Counted from the first letter of the stretch, positions 16,812 to 26,134 are shown. The stretch is DNA of 64,000 bases from Paenibacillus sp. FSL H8-0548 (GCF_038630985.1 NZ_CP152049.1:5166501-5230500), one strand, 5' to 3'. Made by a program: numbers and translations. The notes: a model not told the origin generated them from the sequence alone.

Positions 16812-17930
16812 CTAGCCTTGTATGCGGGACCAGCTTTCAATGTTAGCAATCAACGAGCGTGAAGACTCTAGCTTTTCCCCTTTTAATTGCAGAAGCAAGT
16901 GCTGGTCGCATACGTCCAGCTCGAATAACTGCTCCACATGATAAATACCTCGCGGCAGCTTGCTCTCGTACATCATCTTTGCTACTGCAGCCGCCGTCAT
17001 CGCTGTTACTTCAGCTTCCTTAGTTCCCTGAAGCCCGTACTCTACGATGGCATCAACTCCTGCCTTCTTGCCGTATCCCGCGACCTTTACCGCATACCGG
17101 GCGGAGCCGAAGCGCAGCTTGCTGAATGCCTGTATCGTCCATTTTTTTATCCGCTTTACGCCTAATAGGCGACCAAAGCCTGCTGCCTTAAGCAATGCCA
17201 TTACACCTGTCACCATTCGGGAATCAAAGCATAAACGAGTAGAAATGGTCGGAACCTTCAACGTCCGAACAAGCGTCTGCTGGTCCGAGAAGGGGAATCG
17301 ATAGGTTTTCCGCTCACCTAGCGCAAAACCAAAATCCGTGTAGATGCCCTCTGTAAAGCTGCTTACCCTCCGAGTGCTCCCATTCTCAGTAATCGCAAAC
17401 GATCCCGCAAGGCTCTGGACCGTCCATTCAATCGCCGCTTTTCCATGGGCATCCCCTAGTCCAAGCATGATCGCAATCTCGATACGGCTTATTTCTTCCA
17501 TAGACTGAAACGCCTTGAGCGCAAGCAAATTGGTAAGCCCGGGAGCAAGGCCGACACTTAATACGGCAGTGCTGTTTAACCCCGCGTTCTCTTCCTTCAA
17601 CTGCTCCATAGCCTCGAAAAACGTACCATTTGCCGATACATCTACATAATCAACACCGGCAGTCAAACAGGCTCTTGCAAATGAGGTATCCGTCTGATCC
17701 AAGCACATGACGACGAGCTTGGCATCCTTTAATTGCTCCGTCTGCGGCTGCTCCCCTACCGCTATGCGCAGCGGCTTCACCTTACCGCCCAGCCTGCTGC
17801 AGAATTGCTCCGCACGCGCCAAGCTCCTGCCCGCAGCGTATACTCTGCCAGGAAATTGAATCGCTAATTGCTCGCATATTTGTCCGCCAACATGACCATA
17901 ACCGCCTACGACAATAATGTCCCTTTTCAT
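16812..17930 (-). CDS. Saccharopine dehydrogenase-like NAD(P)-binding protein
   Basis: 372 residues with an N-terminal Rossmann motif (IIVVGGYGHVGGQICEQL) and the family features CLDQTDTSFARACLTAGVDYVDVSA near 90-115 and VGLAPGLTNLLA near 135. These belong to the saccharopine-dehydrogenase / carboxynorspermidine-dehydrogenase superfamily, which carries out reductive condensation or oxidative cleavage of amino acid adducts. The substrate is unknown. The start ATG overlaps the upstream methyltransferase stop by 4 bp, so the pair is one translational unit. Not a lysine-pathway context. Confidence 0.8.
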   Translation of the reverse strand: MKRDIIVVGGYGHVGGQICEQLAIQFPGRVYAAGRSLARAEQFCSRLGGKVKPLRIAVGEQPQTEQLKDAKLVVMCLDQTDTSFARACLTAGVDYVDVSANGTFFEAMEQLKEENAGLNSTAVLSVGLAPGLTNLLALKAFQSMEEISRIEIAIMLGLGDAHGKAAIEWTVQSLAGSFAITENGSTRRVSSFTEGIYTDFGFALGERKTYRFPFSDQQTLVRTLKVPTISTRLCFDSRMVTGVMALLKAAGFGRLLGVKRIKKWTIQAFSKLRFGSARYAVKVAGYGKKAGVDAIVEYGLQGTKEAEVTAMTAAAVAKMMYESKLPRGIYHVEQLFELDVCDQHLLLQLKGEKLESSRSLIANIESWSRIQG

Positions 17931-18658
17931 AGTGACACGCTATTCTTTCTCTTTACTGCAAATAAGCCGTCGATTAAATAGGCGCCAAAAAAACGAGTAA
18001 CATGCTCAAAGCCAGCCTCCGTCAGCAATGCCTCCAGCTCGCTTTCCGGAATAGGATCTGATTCTTTTCCCATCGAGCTCTCAAAATTGTTCCATTCCGA
18101 CAAAGAAATGCCGTTCTCCAGCATATGGCTCCTCCAAGCTTGCATCTGCAGGGAGAACCCCGCCGTACCAAGCCTTCCATTTATTGAGGCTAGAACAAAC
18201 GGGGCACCATCCTGCAGACGTCCGGCTATGCTTCGAAGCAGCTGTTTCTTATGATCAATGCCTTTGACAAAATGCAGTACGAGCATGCAGGTAGCAGCTG
18301 TAAAGAGCTCATCATCTGCAACGCAGTCAATTTCCCCAGTAATGAGCTTGACCCGCTCTAGAAGGCCAGCTTCCTCAATACGACGCTGCGCGGCAAGAAC
18401 CATAGGCTGAGAGGGATCTACTCCTGTAAAGCTCCAATGCGCTTGACGGGCTCCTAGCGTTACAATCTCCTCGCCACCCCCGGCGCCGATGACAAGAATA
18501 CGAGCAGCTTCGATTTTGCTTTCAGCAAGCTGCGCTGTCATTATGCGCTCCATCATATCGTATAAAAAAGAATACCCTGGTATTTTCAAAGCTATCTTCT
18601 GCCCATAACCAGCTGCACTCGGATGATTCCAATCCATTGGCGAATTTAATTCTTTCAT
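17927..18658 (-). CDS. Class I SAM-dependent methyltransferase
   Basis: 243 residues with motif I ILVIGAGGGEEIVTLG (about 53-68), an acidic residue after beta-2 (TGVDPSQPM), and a post-motif region TAATCMLVLHFVKGIDHKKQLL, all typical of class I methyltransferases. The C-terminal YLIDGLFAVKR end resembles small-molecule methyltransferases such as those of the UbiE/COQ5-like group. Substrate not identifiable. It is first gene of a two-gene unit with the overlapping saccharopine-dehydrogenase-like gene, and it is divergent from a LuxR-type regulator at 18947. AGGGG lies 10 nt before the ATG. Confidence 0.85.
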   Translation of the reverse strand: MKELNSPMDWNHPSAAGYGQKIALKIPGYSFLYDMMERIMTAQLAESKIEAARILVIGAGGGEEIVTLGARQAHWSFTGVDPSQPMVLAAQRRIEEAGLLERVKLITGEIDCVADDELFTAATCMLVLHFVKGIDHKKQLLRSIAGRLQDGAPFVLASINGRLGTAGFSLQMQAWRSHMLENGISLSEWNNFESSMGKESDPIPESELEALLTEAGFEHVTRFFGAYLIDGLFAVKRKNSVSL

Positions 18659-18704
18659 AGCTGCATGCCCCTATCTCTATAAGCTCTATTTATCTTCCGT
18701 TTTA

Positions 18705-18856
18705 TTCCCAGAAATATAGAGAAAGTATGGCGAAATGATATACTTTCCTATATTTCAAGGTGAAACGGCTATCGCCGTTCTTTGGTGGCGTCAGCGCGTT
18801 TCATTCCCAGAAATATAGAGAAAGTATGGCGTAATAATATACTTTCCTATATTTTA
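18705..18856. repeat. Dispersed palindromic element A, complete double copy
   Basis: Two copies of an A+T-rich hairpin (18711-18757 and 18810-18856) flank a G+C-rich hairpin (18759-18805). In each A+T hairpin, GAAATATAG-A-GAAAGTAT pairs with ATACTTTC-C-TATATTTC, leaving a loop reading about GGCGAAATGAT. The G+C hairpin runs from GTGAAACGGC to GCGTTTCAT. It lies between the divergent methyltransferase and LuxR-type genes. Related copies are at 41974-42073, 54873-54969 and, degenerate, at 32586-32626 and 55344-55372. Confidence 0.9.
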
Positions 18857-18946
18857 GAATAAACAAAGAATTAATCTTCATTATAGAGATCGACAAATAA
18901 ACCGCTATCCCACAAATATGGGGTTTTGTATAAAGGAGTTCTATTT

Positions 18947-20017
18947 ATGGCTAACAAGCTGGATTCGATCAAGCGGCAATTAATCAAACTAGACGTCGTT
19001 CCACAGTCCTCGCAGCTTTATCGGGAGGCCGCTTTATCTATTTTAAGAGAGGCTGTCCCTTTCTCTGCCGCTTGCTGTACCTCCGTTGATCCGATCACAC
19101 TGCTGTCGACAGGCTCCTCTACCGATGAAGACATTGAAGCAATTCATCATCAGCTCTTTGAATATGAATATTGGCATGAGGATTACAACAGCTTCGAGAA
19201 ACTGGCACAGTCGGCAATGCCTGCAGCAGCATTAAGCGAAGCGACTGAAGGCCAATTGGATCGAAGCGCCCGTTATCGCGAGGTACTCGCACCTGCTGGA
19301 TTTCGAGACGAGCTACGTACGGCTTTGGTTATCGAGGGAGCATGCTGGGGTTATATAACATTGTTTCGCAAAGCAGACGAGCCGCTATTTGCCGAGGAGG
19401 AATGCCGCTCTATGGCATCGCTTGCTCCTATTATGGCGAAGGCCTTGAAACGAAGAGGCTTGGAGCTGCCTTCCGCAAACGCAAGCGTTTGGAAAGAAGA
19501 GACAGGTATCATCGTGTTGTCTGAACAGCTTGAAATCTGCTCTCTAAATCAAGAAGCAAAGCACTGGCTTCAGGAGCTGAGGAGCATGGAAAATATGGAT
19601 AACCATGTCTTGCCAAGACCTGTGCTGGCAGTTTGCTCGCGCGCGCTGACCCCAGACGGACTGCAAGCTGATTCTATGAAATTCGCAAAGGTATGTATTC
19701 GTACGCCTAATGGCTTGTATCTATCTATTCGCGCCAGCAAGCTTGCAGGCGTACAAGGCCAAATTCAGCTAGCTGTCTCTATTGAGCCCGCCAAACCCAC
19801 TGAAATTTTGCCGTTCATCGCACAGGCGTACGCTCTCACGGCACGCGAGAACCAAATCATTGAACGGATCATCAGAGGTTTTTCCACCAAAGAGATGGCT
19901 CATTCCCTGCATATTTCTGCTTATACCGTACAAGACCATCTAAAATCAATTTTCTCCAAAACTAACGTGAGCAGCAGACGAGAGCTGCTTTGGGAATTGT
20001 TTTCTAGACACAGCTGA
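18947..20017 (+). CDS. LuxR-type transcriptional regulator with GAF-like N-terminal region
   Basis: 356 residues beginning MANKLDSIKRQL. The C-terminus (about 290-350) is a LuxR/NarL helix-turn-helix: LTARENQIIERIIRGFSTKE, then ISAYTVQDHLKSIFSKTNVS. The N-terminal 180 residues look GAF-like (SAACCTSVD, WGYITLFRKADEPLF). There is no receiver aspartate, so it is probably a ligand-sensing regulator rather than a response regulator. AAAGGAG at 18932-18938 sets ATG 18947; an upstream in-frame ATG at 18926 lacks a site. It is divergent from the methyltransferase gene, which it probably controls (inference from arrangement). Confidence 0.85.
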   Translation: MANKLDSIKRQLIKLDVVPQSSQLYREAALSILREAVPFSAACCTSVDPITLLSTGSSTDEDIEAIHHQLFEYEYWHEDYNSFEKLAQSAMPAAALSEATEGQLDRSARYREVLAPAGFRDELRTALVIEGACWGYITLFRKADEPLFAEEECRSMASLAPIMAKALKRRGLELPSANASVWKEETGIIVLSEQLEICSLNQEAKHWLQELRSMENMDNHVLPRPVLAVCSRALTPDGLQADSMKFAKVCIRTPNGLYLSIRASKLAGVQGQIQLAVSIEPAKPTEILPFIAQAYALTARENQIIERIIRGFSTKEMAHSLHISAYTVQDHLKSIFSKTNVSSRRELLWELFSRHS

Positions 20018-20132
20018 TTTCATGCTCTGTACCGATTGCGCGCCTTTCCACATAAAGCAAAGAGGCTGCGCGCTATAGCCAGCCTCCTTGCTCGTATTGG
20101 AATATCGCTTTCTATGACTTTCCTATACATTT

Positions 20133-20179
20133 AAAAGGGGTGCTTCCTCGCCACTTTACTGGCTTGGAAGCACCCTTTT
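20133..20179. terminator. Convergent bidirectional terminator
   Basis: AAAAGGGGTGCTTCC (20133-20147) pairs with GGAAGCACCCTTTT (20166-20179), a 14-bp stem with A-tract and T-tract on either side. It lies between the converging LuxR-type gene and the GH43 gene and can stop both. A smaller stem (GAGGCTG / CAGCCTC, about 20061-20090) precedes it. Confidence 0.8.
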
Positions 20180-20185
20180 CATGAA

Positions 20186-23100
20186 TTAAAGATTGTATAA
20201 TCTGTATATCAGTACTGCAATTTCTGCTCTTGTCGCTGCACCTCGCGGATTAATCATGTTATTGCTGCCTTTAATTATTCCTGCTTTAATTAAAGTTGCC
20301 ACATCATCGACCGCATAACTAGAAACGAGCCCTGCATCTGTATATGAGACTATATCGGTAAACGAGCCTTGTACCGATAGTTTCTTAGTAAGCTTCATTG
20401 CTCTAGAGACAAATGCCATCATCTCTTCACGTGATATTTTGTCCGTAGGGTTAAACTTATTGTTTCCTACCCCGGTTGTAATACCAAGCTCCTTAGCTAT
20501 TGCAACGGCATCGTAATAGTATACTCCTGCCTTTACATCATCGAAGTTACTAGTTGATTTCGCCCGAAGCTCAAGCGTGTTAACTAAAAGCGTCATAAAA
20601 TCAGCTCTCGTAATATCTTGTCCTGGCGCATAGGTCGTTTGTGATGTTCCATTAATAATACCTTTGGATGCCATCGCTTCGATCGCTTGTTTAGCCCAGC
20701 CGTATGATGCGATATCACTGAAAGTTTTATTCACATATACAATTGCATAATGACTAAAGTGAGTCGTTGTAAAAGTAACCTTTCCACTTGACTCAACATA
20801 TCTCGCATTCGGAACTGCAGTTACATTCCCTTCACTATCAATATACCAAACAGTAATGTGTTCCGAATTATTCAATTCTTCCTGGGTTGGCTCGTAATCA
20901 ATTGATATCGTTACTGGTGCATTTAGGTTATTCCATTCGAGCGTACGATCACCGACAACAATGGTTGGCTCAATAATAGGTCTATTCCCGATACTTTCAA
21001 CTTTATCCGCATCATTTATTGACGCTTTCACAGCTGTCGTATCTGCTAGACTAATTATAATTTTTACACTATCCTCACTAATGTTTTCGCCTTGTAACAT
21101 GTGGCTCGGTACAACAATAGTTCCAACAGATGTCTTAATCATTATTTGTCTATTAAGTTCATTGGATGCCAATTCTGCAACTGGAATTTCAATGGCATAA
21201 GTGTCCGCACCTTCAACACCAGCCACATTCAAAGTAATCGTTTTCGTTCCTGCATTGTCAGCTTTAGCAGCTTCCCATGCCTTCTGCATGACAGATGAGC
21301 TTACTGCAGCATTAGCAATTTTGTCAGAGCCAATTGTTGCAGATTTAACCTCAATCGTCGAAGAAGCTGTTTCGCCGCCTGTTGTTGGAACTGGATCTGG
21401 ATTTTGAATTCCACCTGGACCTCCTTCTTCCAGTGGCACTACTGCTGCAAGTCTTGCCTCTAGAAGCGCTTTGTCAGCTTCCCTAAGCTCATTAACTAGA
21501 AGCCTTGCATGATCGATATCTGCCTTCTTCTTCGAAGTCTCTGCCTTCTCTACCGCTAGTATGGCAGTATCGAGCTGAGTCTGGTATAAATTTTCTTCTT
21601 CATCTTCTACTACGATCGCTGCAAGCCTTGCCTCTAGAAGCGCTTTGTCAGCTTCCCTAAGCTCATTAACTAGAAGCCTTGCACGATCTACATCTGCCCC
21701 TAGTTTTGAAGCCTCTGCCTTCTCTACCTCTAATATGGTCGTTTCAAGCTGAGTTTGGTATAAATTATCTTCTTCATCTTCTACTATGATCGCTGCAAGC
21801 CTTGCCTCTAGTAGCTCCTTATCACCGGCTCTAAGCTCATCAAATAGAAGTCTTGCACGATCTACATCAGCCTCGAGTTTTGAAGCCTCTGCTTTCTCTA
21901 CCTCTAATATGGTAGCAGTGAGCTGATTCTGATATACATTCTCTGATTCATTATGGCCTTCTAAAACTCCTCTAATTGCACCAAACCATGCATCTGACAT
22001 CTTATCATAGCCGGTTTTAGTAGGATGCGTGCCGTCAAAAATATCATCCAATGTAACCGCACCGTACATATCTACGAAATAAACTGGCAACCCTTCATTT
22101 GACAACCTTCCTACTAAACCCACGATCTGATTATTATAAACCTTTATTGCGGAATCCCATTCCGTATTCGTTTCTGTCATGAGACTAGACAAGTAGAGCT
22201 TCCCATCTTCCGGAAGATCCTTCAAAATATTTCTGGCTAGTGATTCTAATCTATTAATCATTCCAGGTCGATCAAAATTTTGATTAATATCATTTGTCCC
22301 AACATGCACAAGTACGATATCAGGAATGCTTTGACGCATCCATTCCTTTGTTTCCAAATCAACCTGCTCGATGCGCCAACCTGGTTGACCCTGATGATCT
22401 TTATCCCCTAGACTTGCCGGCCCATTAGAGGAAGATCCAACGAAGTCGATTCTTAATCCTGCATTGACGATATCGTCCCACATTTTAATTCTATAACCAC
22501 CTGGAACATTTAATCCATGCGTAATAGAGGCACCTAATGGCATCACTCTTAAAACACGTACTTGATTCGTAATCTTGACATTATAAGCACCTATAATTCC
22601 TGAGCCATCTGCCGCACTGGCTATCACCTGAACAATTCCATTTTCCAGTGCCGACAACGTTCCGTTTTCACTAATCGTTGCCTTGTTAGTCGCTGACCCA
22701 TCAAGATTCGTAACCTTCCAAGTTACATAGGAATCCATTGCATTAGATGGGCTTACCGATGCATTCATTTGCAGTGTACCCTTGTCTATTGCAATTGAGT
22801 TCTCATTGTTTTCTGCCTTGACAGAAATATGAGTAACCATATGATCAGTAGGGATTAGCACGAACTGAATAAAATCAATTTCAGCATTACCTACATGCTT
22901 TGACAGCTTAACCTTATTGACCCCTTCATCTAAGGAAACGATCATCGTAGCAGGGTTAAAATTATTCCAACCGTATTTTTCGAACGTAATTATTCCTTTA
23001 TCCTGTCCATTAATCTCCACACGATGTTTGGCAGGCGCAAAGTCGCCGCTTGTGCCATTGTCATTCATCACCGTAAGTCTGTATGTGCCTGCTTCTTCCA

Positions 23101-25138
23101 CGTCTACGTTAAATAGCACATAGTCATTTGGAGCATCAATATATCCTGCAACTTTGCCTCCTGATGCGTTAGACCTAGAGACCACAGAAACAGCACCACC
23201 CATTTCTGCTCCTTCGGCTTCGTATTTATAGGTTGTAACCTCAGGCGTGCCAGAAGGCGCCTTCAATGATTTACCATAATTAATCGGTGTTCCTAAATCA
23301 GGGGACCCTTCCCCAAACCAAGTAAACCGCTGTGCCCTTACACTTCTGTTGGCCCAACCATCTCCAGATTTCTCAGTGGCATGATACACTACCCAATCCT
23401 CGGTTCCATCAGGAGATTTTGTGAATGAGGCATGACCAGGTGCGTACGCTGTATCTGTTTTGTAAAATATCGGGCCTGCTTTGGTCCACGAAGCAGGATT
23501 TAGAACATTACCATCTGTATTCGTTAGCATGCCTAAAGCATAATCATCCGTCCAGCTTCCACTTCCCGAATAGATGATGAAAATTTTACCGTCCCTTTTT
23601 AGTATTTGCGGACCTTCATTAATTTTAGGATCTCCGTTAAGCTCCCATGATTTGTCGGGTGTAGAGAGCAATACTCTCTCCCCGCTAATTGTCCATGGAT
23701 TTGCCATTCGTGCTATATAAAGATTTTGTCTGACGTTCACGTCGCCTTCCCAGCCTGACCACACGAAATACATCCCATCTTCAGTCTCAAGGACAGTGCC
23801 ATCGATCGACCATTTATCAGTTGAATCGGTAATTTTACCTTTCAATGTATATGAGCCTTGTGCGTCATCTGTGTTGCTTTCTAATACATACATACGGTGA
23901 TTCTCATTTTTGCCATCATCTGCTGCGAAATAGATATACCACTTACCATTTAAAAAATGCAATTCAGGTGCCCAGATTTCTTTAGAATAAGGCTCTCCAT
24001 ATGGCGGAGTATAAACGCTAACTCGAGGTACAATCCCGATATCCTGAAGCCTCTCAGCCTTAGCTACCTGTATAGAATTATCTCCATCGCTTTTGCAATA
24101 ATAGTAAAATCCATCTTTAAAAATGACCCAAGGGTCAGCAGAACCGCCACTGCTACCTACTGGAACGATAGGATTAGAGAACAAACTATCATCTTGTTTG
24201 AAATAAGTTGCGCTTGTGATTAAGGAATCCAATACACCCTCCTTGGCTGCATAAGCTTTAACTGTTGTTTGCTCAGTAATTGTAAAGGGTCCACTATACA
24301 CGGGTGATGATGACGTTGGCGTACTACCGTCAATCGTGTAACGTATTACTGCATCCGCAGCAGGTGAGGCTATACTAACTTCCAATGGATTTTTGAAAAC
24401 TTTACCTGATGCAGGAGTGAATGTCGGGGCCTCAGCTACCTGTATACTTCTAACAGTAAGGTTGTCAAAAGTCGATCTTCCCCAAAAAGTTCTAAGTCCT
24501 ATTGCCCCAGCACTCGTTATTTGTTGCCCATCACTATCCGTGTAATCTATAACGGGGTTGACCATATCATTAACGTATACTCTAATATTATTATCGATCG
24601 CTATCACTTTCAAATGACCTGCAGATATCCCCGTTTTCACTTTAACAAGTGATTTAAATGTGTAATTATTTCCAACCACACGACTTAATGTTGAATAACC
24701 ATCGATGCTTATGGAAACATAATAGCCATTGAAACCGTCTGGCACTGGAGTTGGTGATACATTAGTTACTCTGAATAGAAATCCGGAACTGTCACTATTG
24801 ACGCCATTAACAGCGACATCTCCTTCATATATCAAGTTATCGAAGCTTGTGTTATGTACAATAGATTTACTTCCAGGACTCCCTGCAGTTCCATTTTTCT
24901 TGTCGGCTACACTATATTGACCATTCGCATTAACTGACCAGTCCCCTGGGTACGTTGCATTATTAGAGATGTATGATGTCCATTCATCGATATTTCCGTC
25001 ATCAAAGTTAGCTGAATAAGAAGTGCTTTCGATTGCTGGGTCAGCAGAAACCTTATTTTCAAATACAGGAATTCCAGCAAAAGTTGATATGATCAATGTT
25101 GCGATTAGAAGCACTCCGAGATTTTTTTTGATATTCAT
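20186..25138 (-). CDS. S-layer-anchored multidomain GH43 glycosidase / SGNH esterase
   Basis: 1650 residues, secreted. Order: signal peptide 1-32; laminin-G/DUF1080-like module 40-235; chitobiase-C-type Ig module 238-313; GH43 five-blade propeller about 320-630 with candidate catalytic D335 (SADPWV), D446 (SIDGT) and E508 (NEGPQ); CBM6/35-like module 637-760; Big-type Ig module 765-857; SGNH hydrolase 862-1055 with S871 (LGASIT), GTND at 947-950 and D1035/H1038 (DGTHPT); three 58-residue coiled repeats about 1067-1235; an unknown beta-rich domain 1258-1465; three SLH motifs about 1472-1634. GH43 enzymes cut arabinose or xylose linkages and SGNH partners remove acetyl groups, so this is probably a cell-surface arabinoxylan-type degrader (inference). 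The start has AGGG 6 nt upstream. Confidence 0.9.
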   Translation of the reverse strand: MNIKKNLGVLLIATLIISTFAGIPVFENKVSADPAIESTSYSANFDDGNIDEWTSYISNNATYPGDWSVNANGQYSVADKKNGTAGSPGSKSIVHNTSFDNLIYEGDVAVNGVNSDSSGFLFRVTNVSPTPVPDGFNGYYVSISIDGYSTLSRVVGNNYTFKSLVKVKTGISAGHLKVIAIDNNIRVYVNDMVNPVIDYTDSDGQQITSAGAIGLRTFWGRSTFDNLTVRSIQVAEAPTFTPASGKVFKNPLEVSIASPAADAVIRYTIDGSTPTSSSPVYSGPFTITEQTTVKAYAAKEGVLDSLITSATYFKQDDSLFSNPIVPVGSSGGSADPWVIFKDGFYYYCKSDGDNSIQVAKAERLQDIGIVPRVSVYTPPYGEPYSKEIWAPELHFLNGKWYIYFAADDGKNENHRMYVLESNTDDAQGSYTLKGKITDSTDKWSIDGTVLETEDGMYFVWSGWEGDVNVRQNLYIARMANPWTISGERVLLSTPDKSWELNGDPKINEGPQILKRDGKIFIIYSGSGSWTDDYALGMLTNTDGNVLNPASWTKAGPIFYKTDTAYAPGHASFTKSPDGTEDWVVYHATEKSGDGWANRSVRAQRFTWFGEGSPDLGTPINYGKSLKAPSGTPEVTTYKYEAEGAEMGGAVSVVSRSNASGGKVAGYIDAPNDYVLFNVDVEEAGTYRLTVMNDNGTSGDFAPAKHRVEINGQDKGIITFEKYGWNNFNPATMIVSLDEGVNKVKLSKHVGNAEIDFIQFVLIPTDHMVTHISVKAENNENSIAIDKGTLQMNASVSPSNAMDSYVTWKVTNLDGSATNKATISENGTLSALENGIVQVIASAADGSGIIGAYNVKITNQVRVLRVMPLGASITHGLNVPGGYRIKMWDDIVNAGLRIDFVGSSSNGPASLGDKDHQGQPGWRIEQVDLETKEWMRQSIPDIVLVHVGTNDINQNFDRPGMINRLESLARNILKDLPEDGKLYLSSLMTETNTEWDSAIKVYNNQIVGLVGRLSNEGLPVYFVDMYGAVTLDDIFDGTHPTKTGYDKMSDAWFGAIRGVLEGHNESENVYQNQLTATILEVEKAEASKLEADVDRARLLFDELRAGDKELLEARLAAIIVEDEEDNLYQTQLETTILEVEKAEASKLGADVDRARLLVNELREADKALLEARLAAIVVEDEEENLYQTQLDTAILAVEKAETSKKKADIDHARLLVNELREADKALLEARLAAVVPLEEGGPGGIQNPDPVPTTGGETASSTIEVKSATIGSDKIANAAVSSSVMQKAWEAAKADNAGTKTITLNVAGVEGADTYAIEIPVAELASNELNRQIMIKTSVGTIVVPSHMLQGENISEDSVKIIISLADTTAVKASINDADKVESIGNRPIIEPTIVVGDRTLEWNNLNAPVTISIDYEPTQEELNNSEHITVWYIDSEGNVTAVPNARYVESSGKVTFTTTHFSHYAIVYVNKTFSDIASYGWAKQAIEAMASKGIINGTSQTTYAPGQDITRADFMTLLVNTLELRAKSTSNFDDVKAGVYYYDAVAIAKELGITTGVGNNKFNPTDKISREEMMAFVSRAMKLTKKLSVQGSFTDIVSYTDAGLVSSYAVDDVATLIKAGIIKGSNNMINPRGAATRAEIAVLIYRLYNL

Positions 25139-25427
25139 TAATCCCTAACCTCTTCTCTTGTGATAGTAAAATTACAAAATAAATCATCTTCACACATTCT
25201 TCTGCTCTTCTCATGCTTCAGTTTTTGTTCCATTGCATCCCCCTCCCCTTCATTGAACTATTGTACTTCGATTCGATTCCGTAAGTATTTGTAAAATTCA
25301 GTAATATTTTATAATATAACGATATTATTGACATGAGATATGCACTTAATGGTTAACCACTTCATTCCGTCCGCACGGGCGAATTAATAGGGGGTTCATC
25401 GCCCCCCTAGGCAAACCATACAAAAAA

Positions 25428-25460
25428 ACGCCATCACGATATGCGATGACGTTCCTTTTT
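25428..25460. terminator. Bidirectional hairpin terminator
   Basis: ACGCCATC (25428-25435) pairs with GATGACGT (25445-25452) with one mismatch. T-runs follow on both strands (TTCCTTTTTTT on plus, TTTTTTTG on minus). It insulates the GH43 promoter region. Confidence 0.6.
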
Positions 25461-25542
25461 TTGTATAGAGCCAAAGGGGATCGCCCCCCTGACTCCTTGC
25501 ATGCTACGCAAGCGCTCTCTCATCATTAGGTATTCACAAAAG

Positions 25543-25569
25543 AAAAACCCCTGCATCACAGCAGGAGCT
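25543..25569 (-). terminator. Terminator of the VOC gene
   Basis: On the minus strand CTCCTGC pairs with GCAGGGG around a 6-nt loop, followed by TTTTTCTTTT, about 25 bp past the stop codon. Confidence 0.65.
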
Positions 25570-25592
25570 TGATCTTCGCTATTGACATTACC

Positions 25593-26006
25593 CTATTGCT
25601 GAACCTCATTCTCATCCATATAGACCAGCTCCCATAGATGATCATTAATATCCTGAAAGCTCCAGCTGTACATAAATCCATGATCGACAGGCTCGTTGTA
25701 ATGCTTTGCGCCCGCAGCAAAAGCTTTATTTACGATTTCATCTACTTGCTCTCTGCTCTCCGCAGACAACGCCACGATAACCTCAGTCGTTGTGGTTGCA
25801 TCCGCAATTTCTTTTTTAATAAATGATTTGAAATAGTCTTCAACCAGCAGCATAGCAAAAATATTTTCGCCAATAATCATACAGGTAGCATTCTCGTCCG
25901 TAAATTGAGGATTGAATTCAAAACCAAGCTTTGAAAAAAAGTCGACGGATTCATTCAAATTTTTAACCGGTAAATTAACAAAAATATTTTTGGATTGAAA
26001 TGCCAT
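25593..26006 (-). CDS. VOC-family (glyoxalase/dioxygenase-like) protein
   Basis: 137 residues starting MAFQSKNIFVNLPVKNLNES, with paired beta-alpha-beta modules of the vicinal oxygen chelate fold: VNLPVKNLNESVDFFSKLGF at the N-terminus and HGFMYSWSFQDINDHLWELV at the C-terminus. It is close to the 'lactoylglutathione lyase-like' stress-type proteins (YaeR/PhnB-like) of Firmicutes. Possible metal ligands are H and E in the C-terminal half (DHLWELV). Substrate unknown. ATG 26006 is chosen because GAGGTG is 7-8 nt upstream; a TTG two codons earlier is in frame but too close to it. Monocistronic. Confidence 0.85.
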   Translation of the reverse strand: MAFQSKNIFVNLPVKNLNESVDFFSKLGFEFNPQFTDENATCMIIGENIFAMLLVEDYFKSFIKKEIADATTTTEVIVALSAESREQVDEIVNKAFAAGAKHYNEPVDHGFMYSWSFQDINDHLWELVYMDENEVQQ

Positions 26007-26134
26007 GACCAATCACCTCATCAATAATTTGTTTGTTTAGCTTGCTTGTTCACTACTTATGCTACTCTATTCTACCATCTTTTTCTACCTTTAATTGCTA
26101 TTTTTCACCGGCTTGGTGTCTATTCTATTCTTAC

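Larger units (their letters stand above)
25139..25592. other. 454-bp intergenic region upstream of the GH43 gene
   Basis: It contains an A+T-rich stretch (about 25260-25350) that likely holds the GH43 promoter, a G/C hairpin (GGGGG / CCCCC, about 25391-25408), a bidirectional terminator (25428-25460) and the terminator of the VOC gene (25543-25569). No open frame of interest and no clear operator were seen. Confidence 0.5.
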
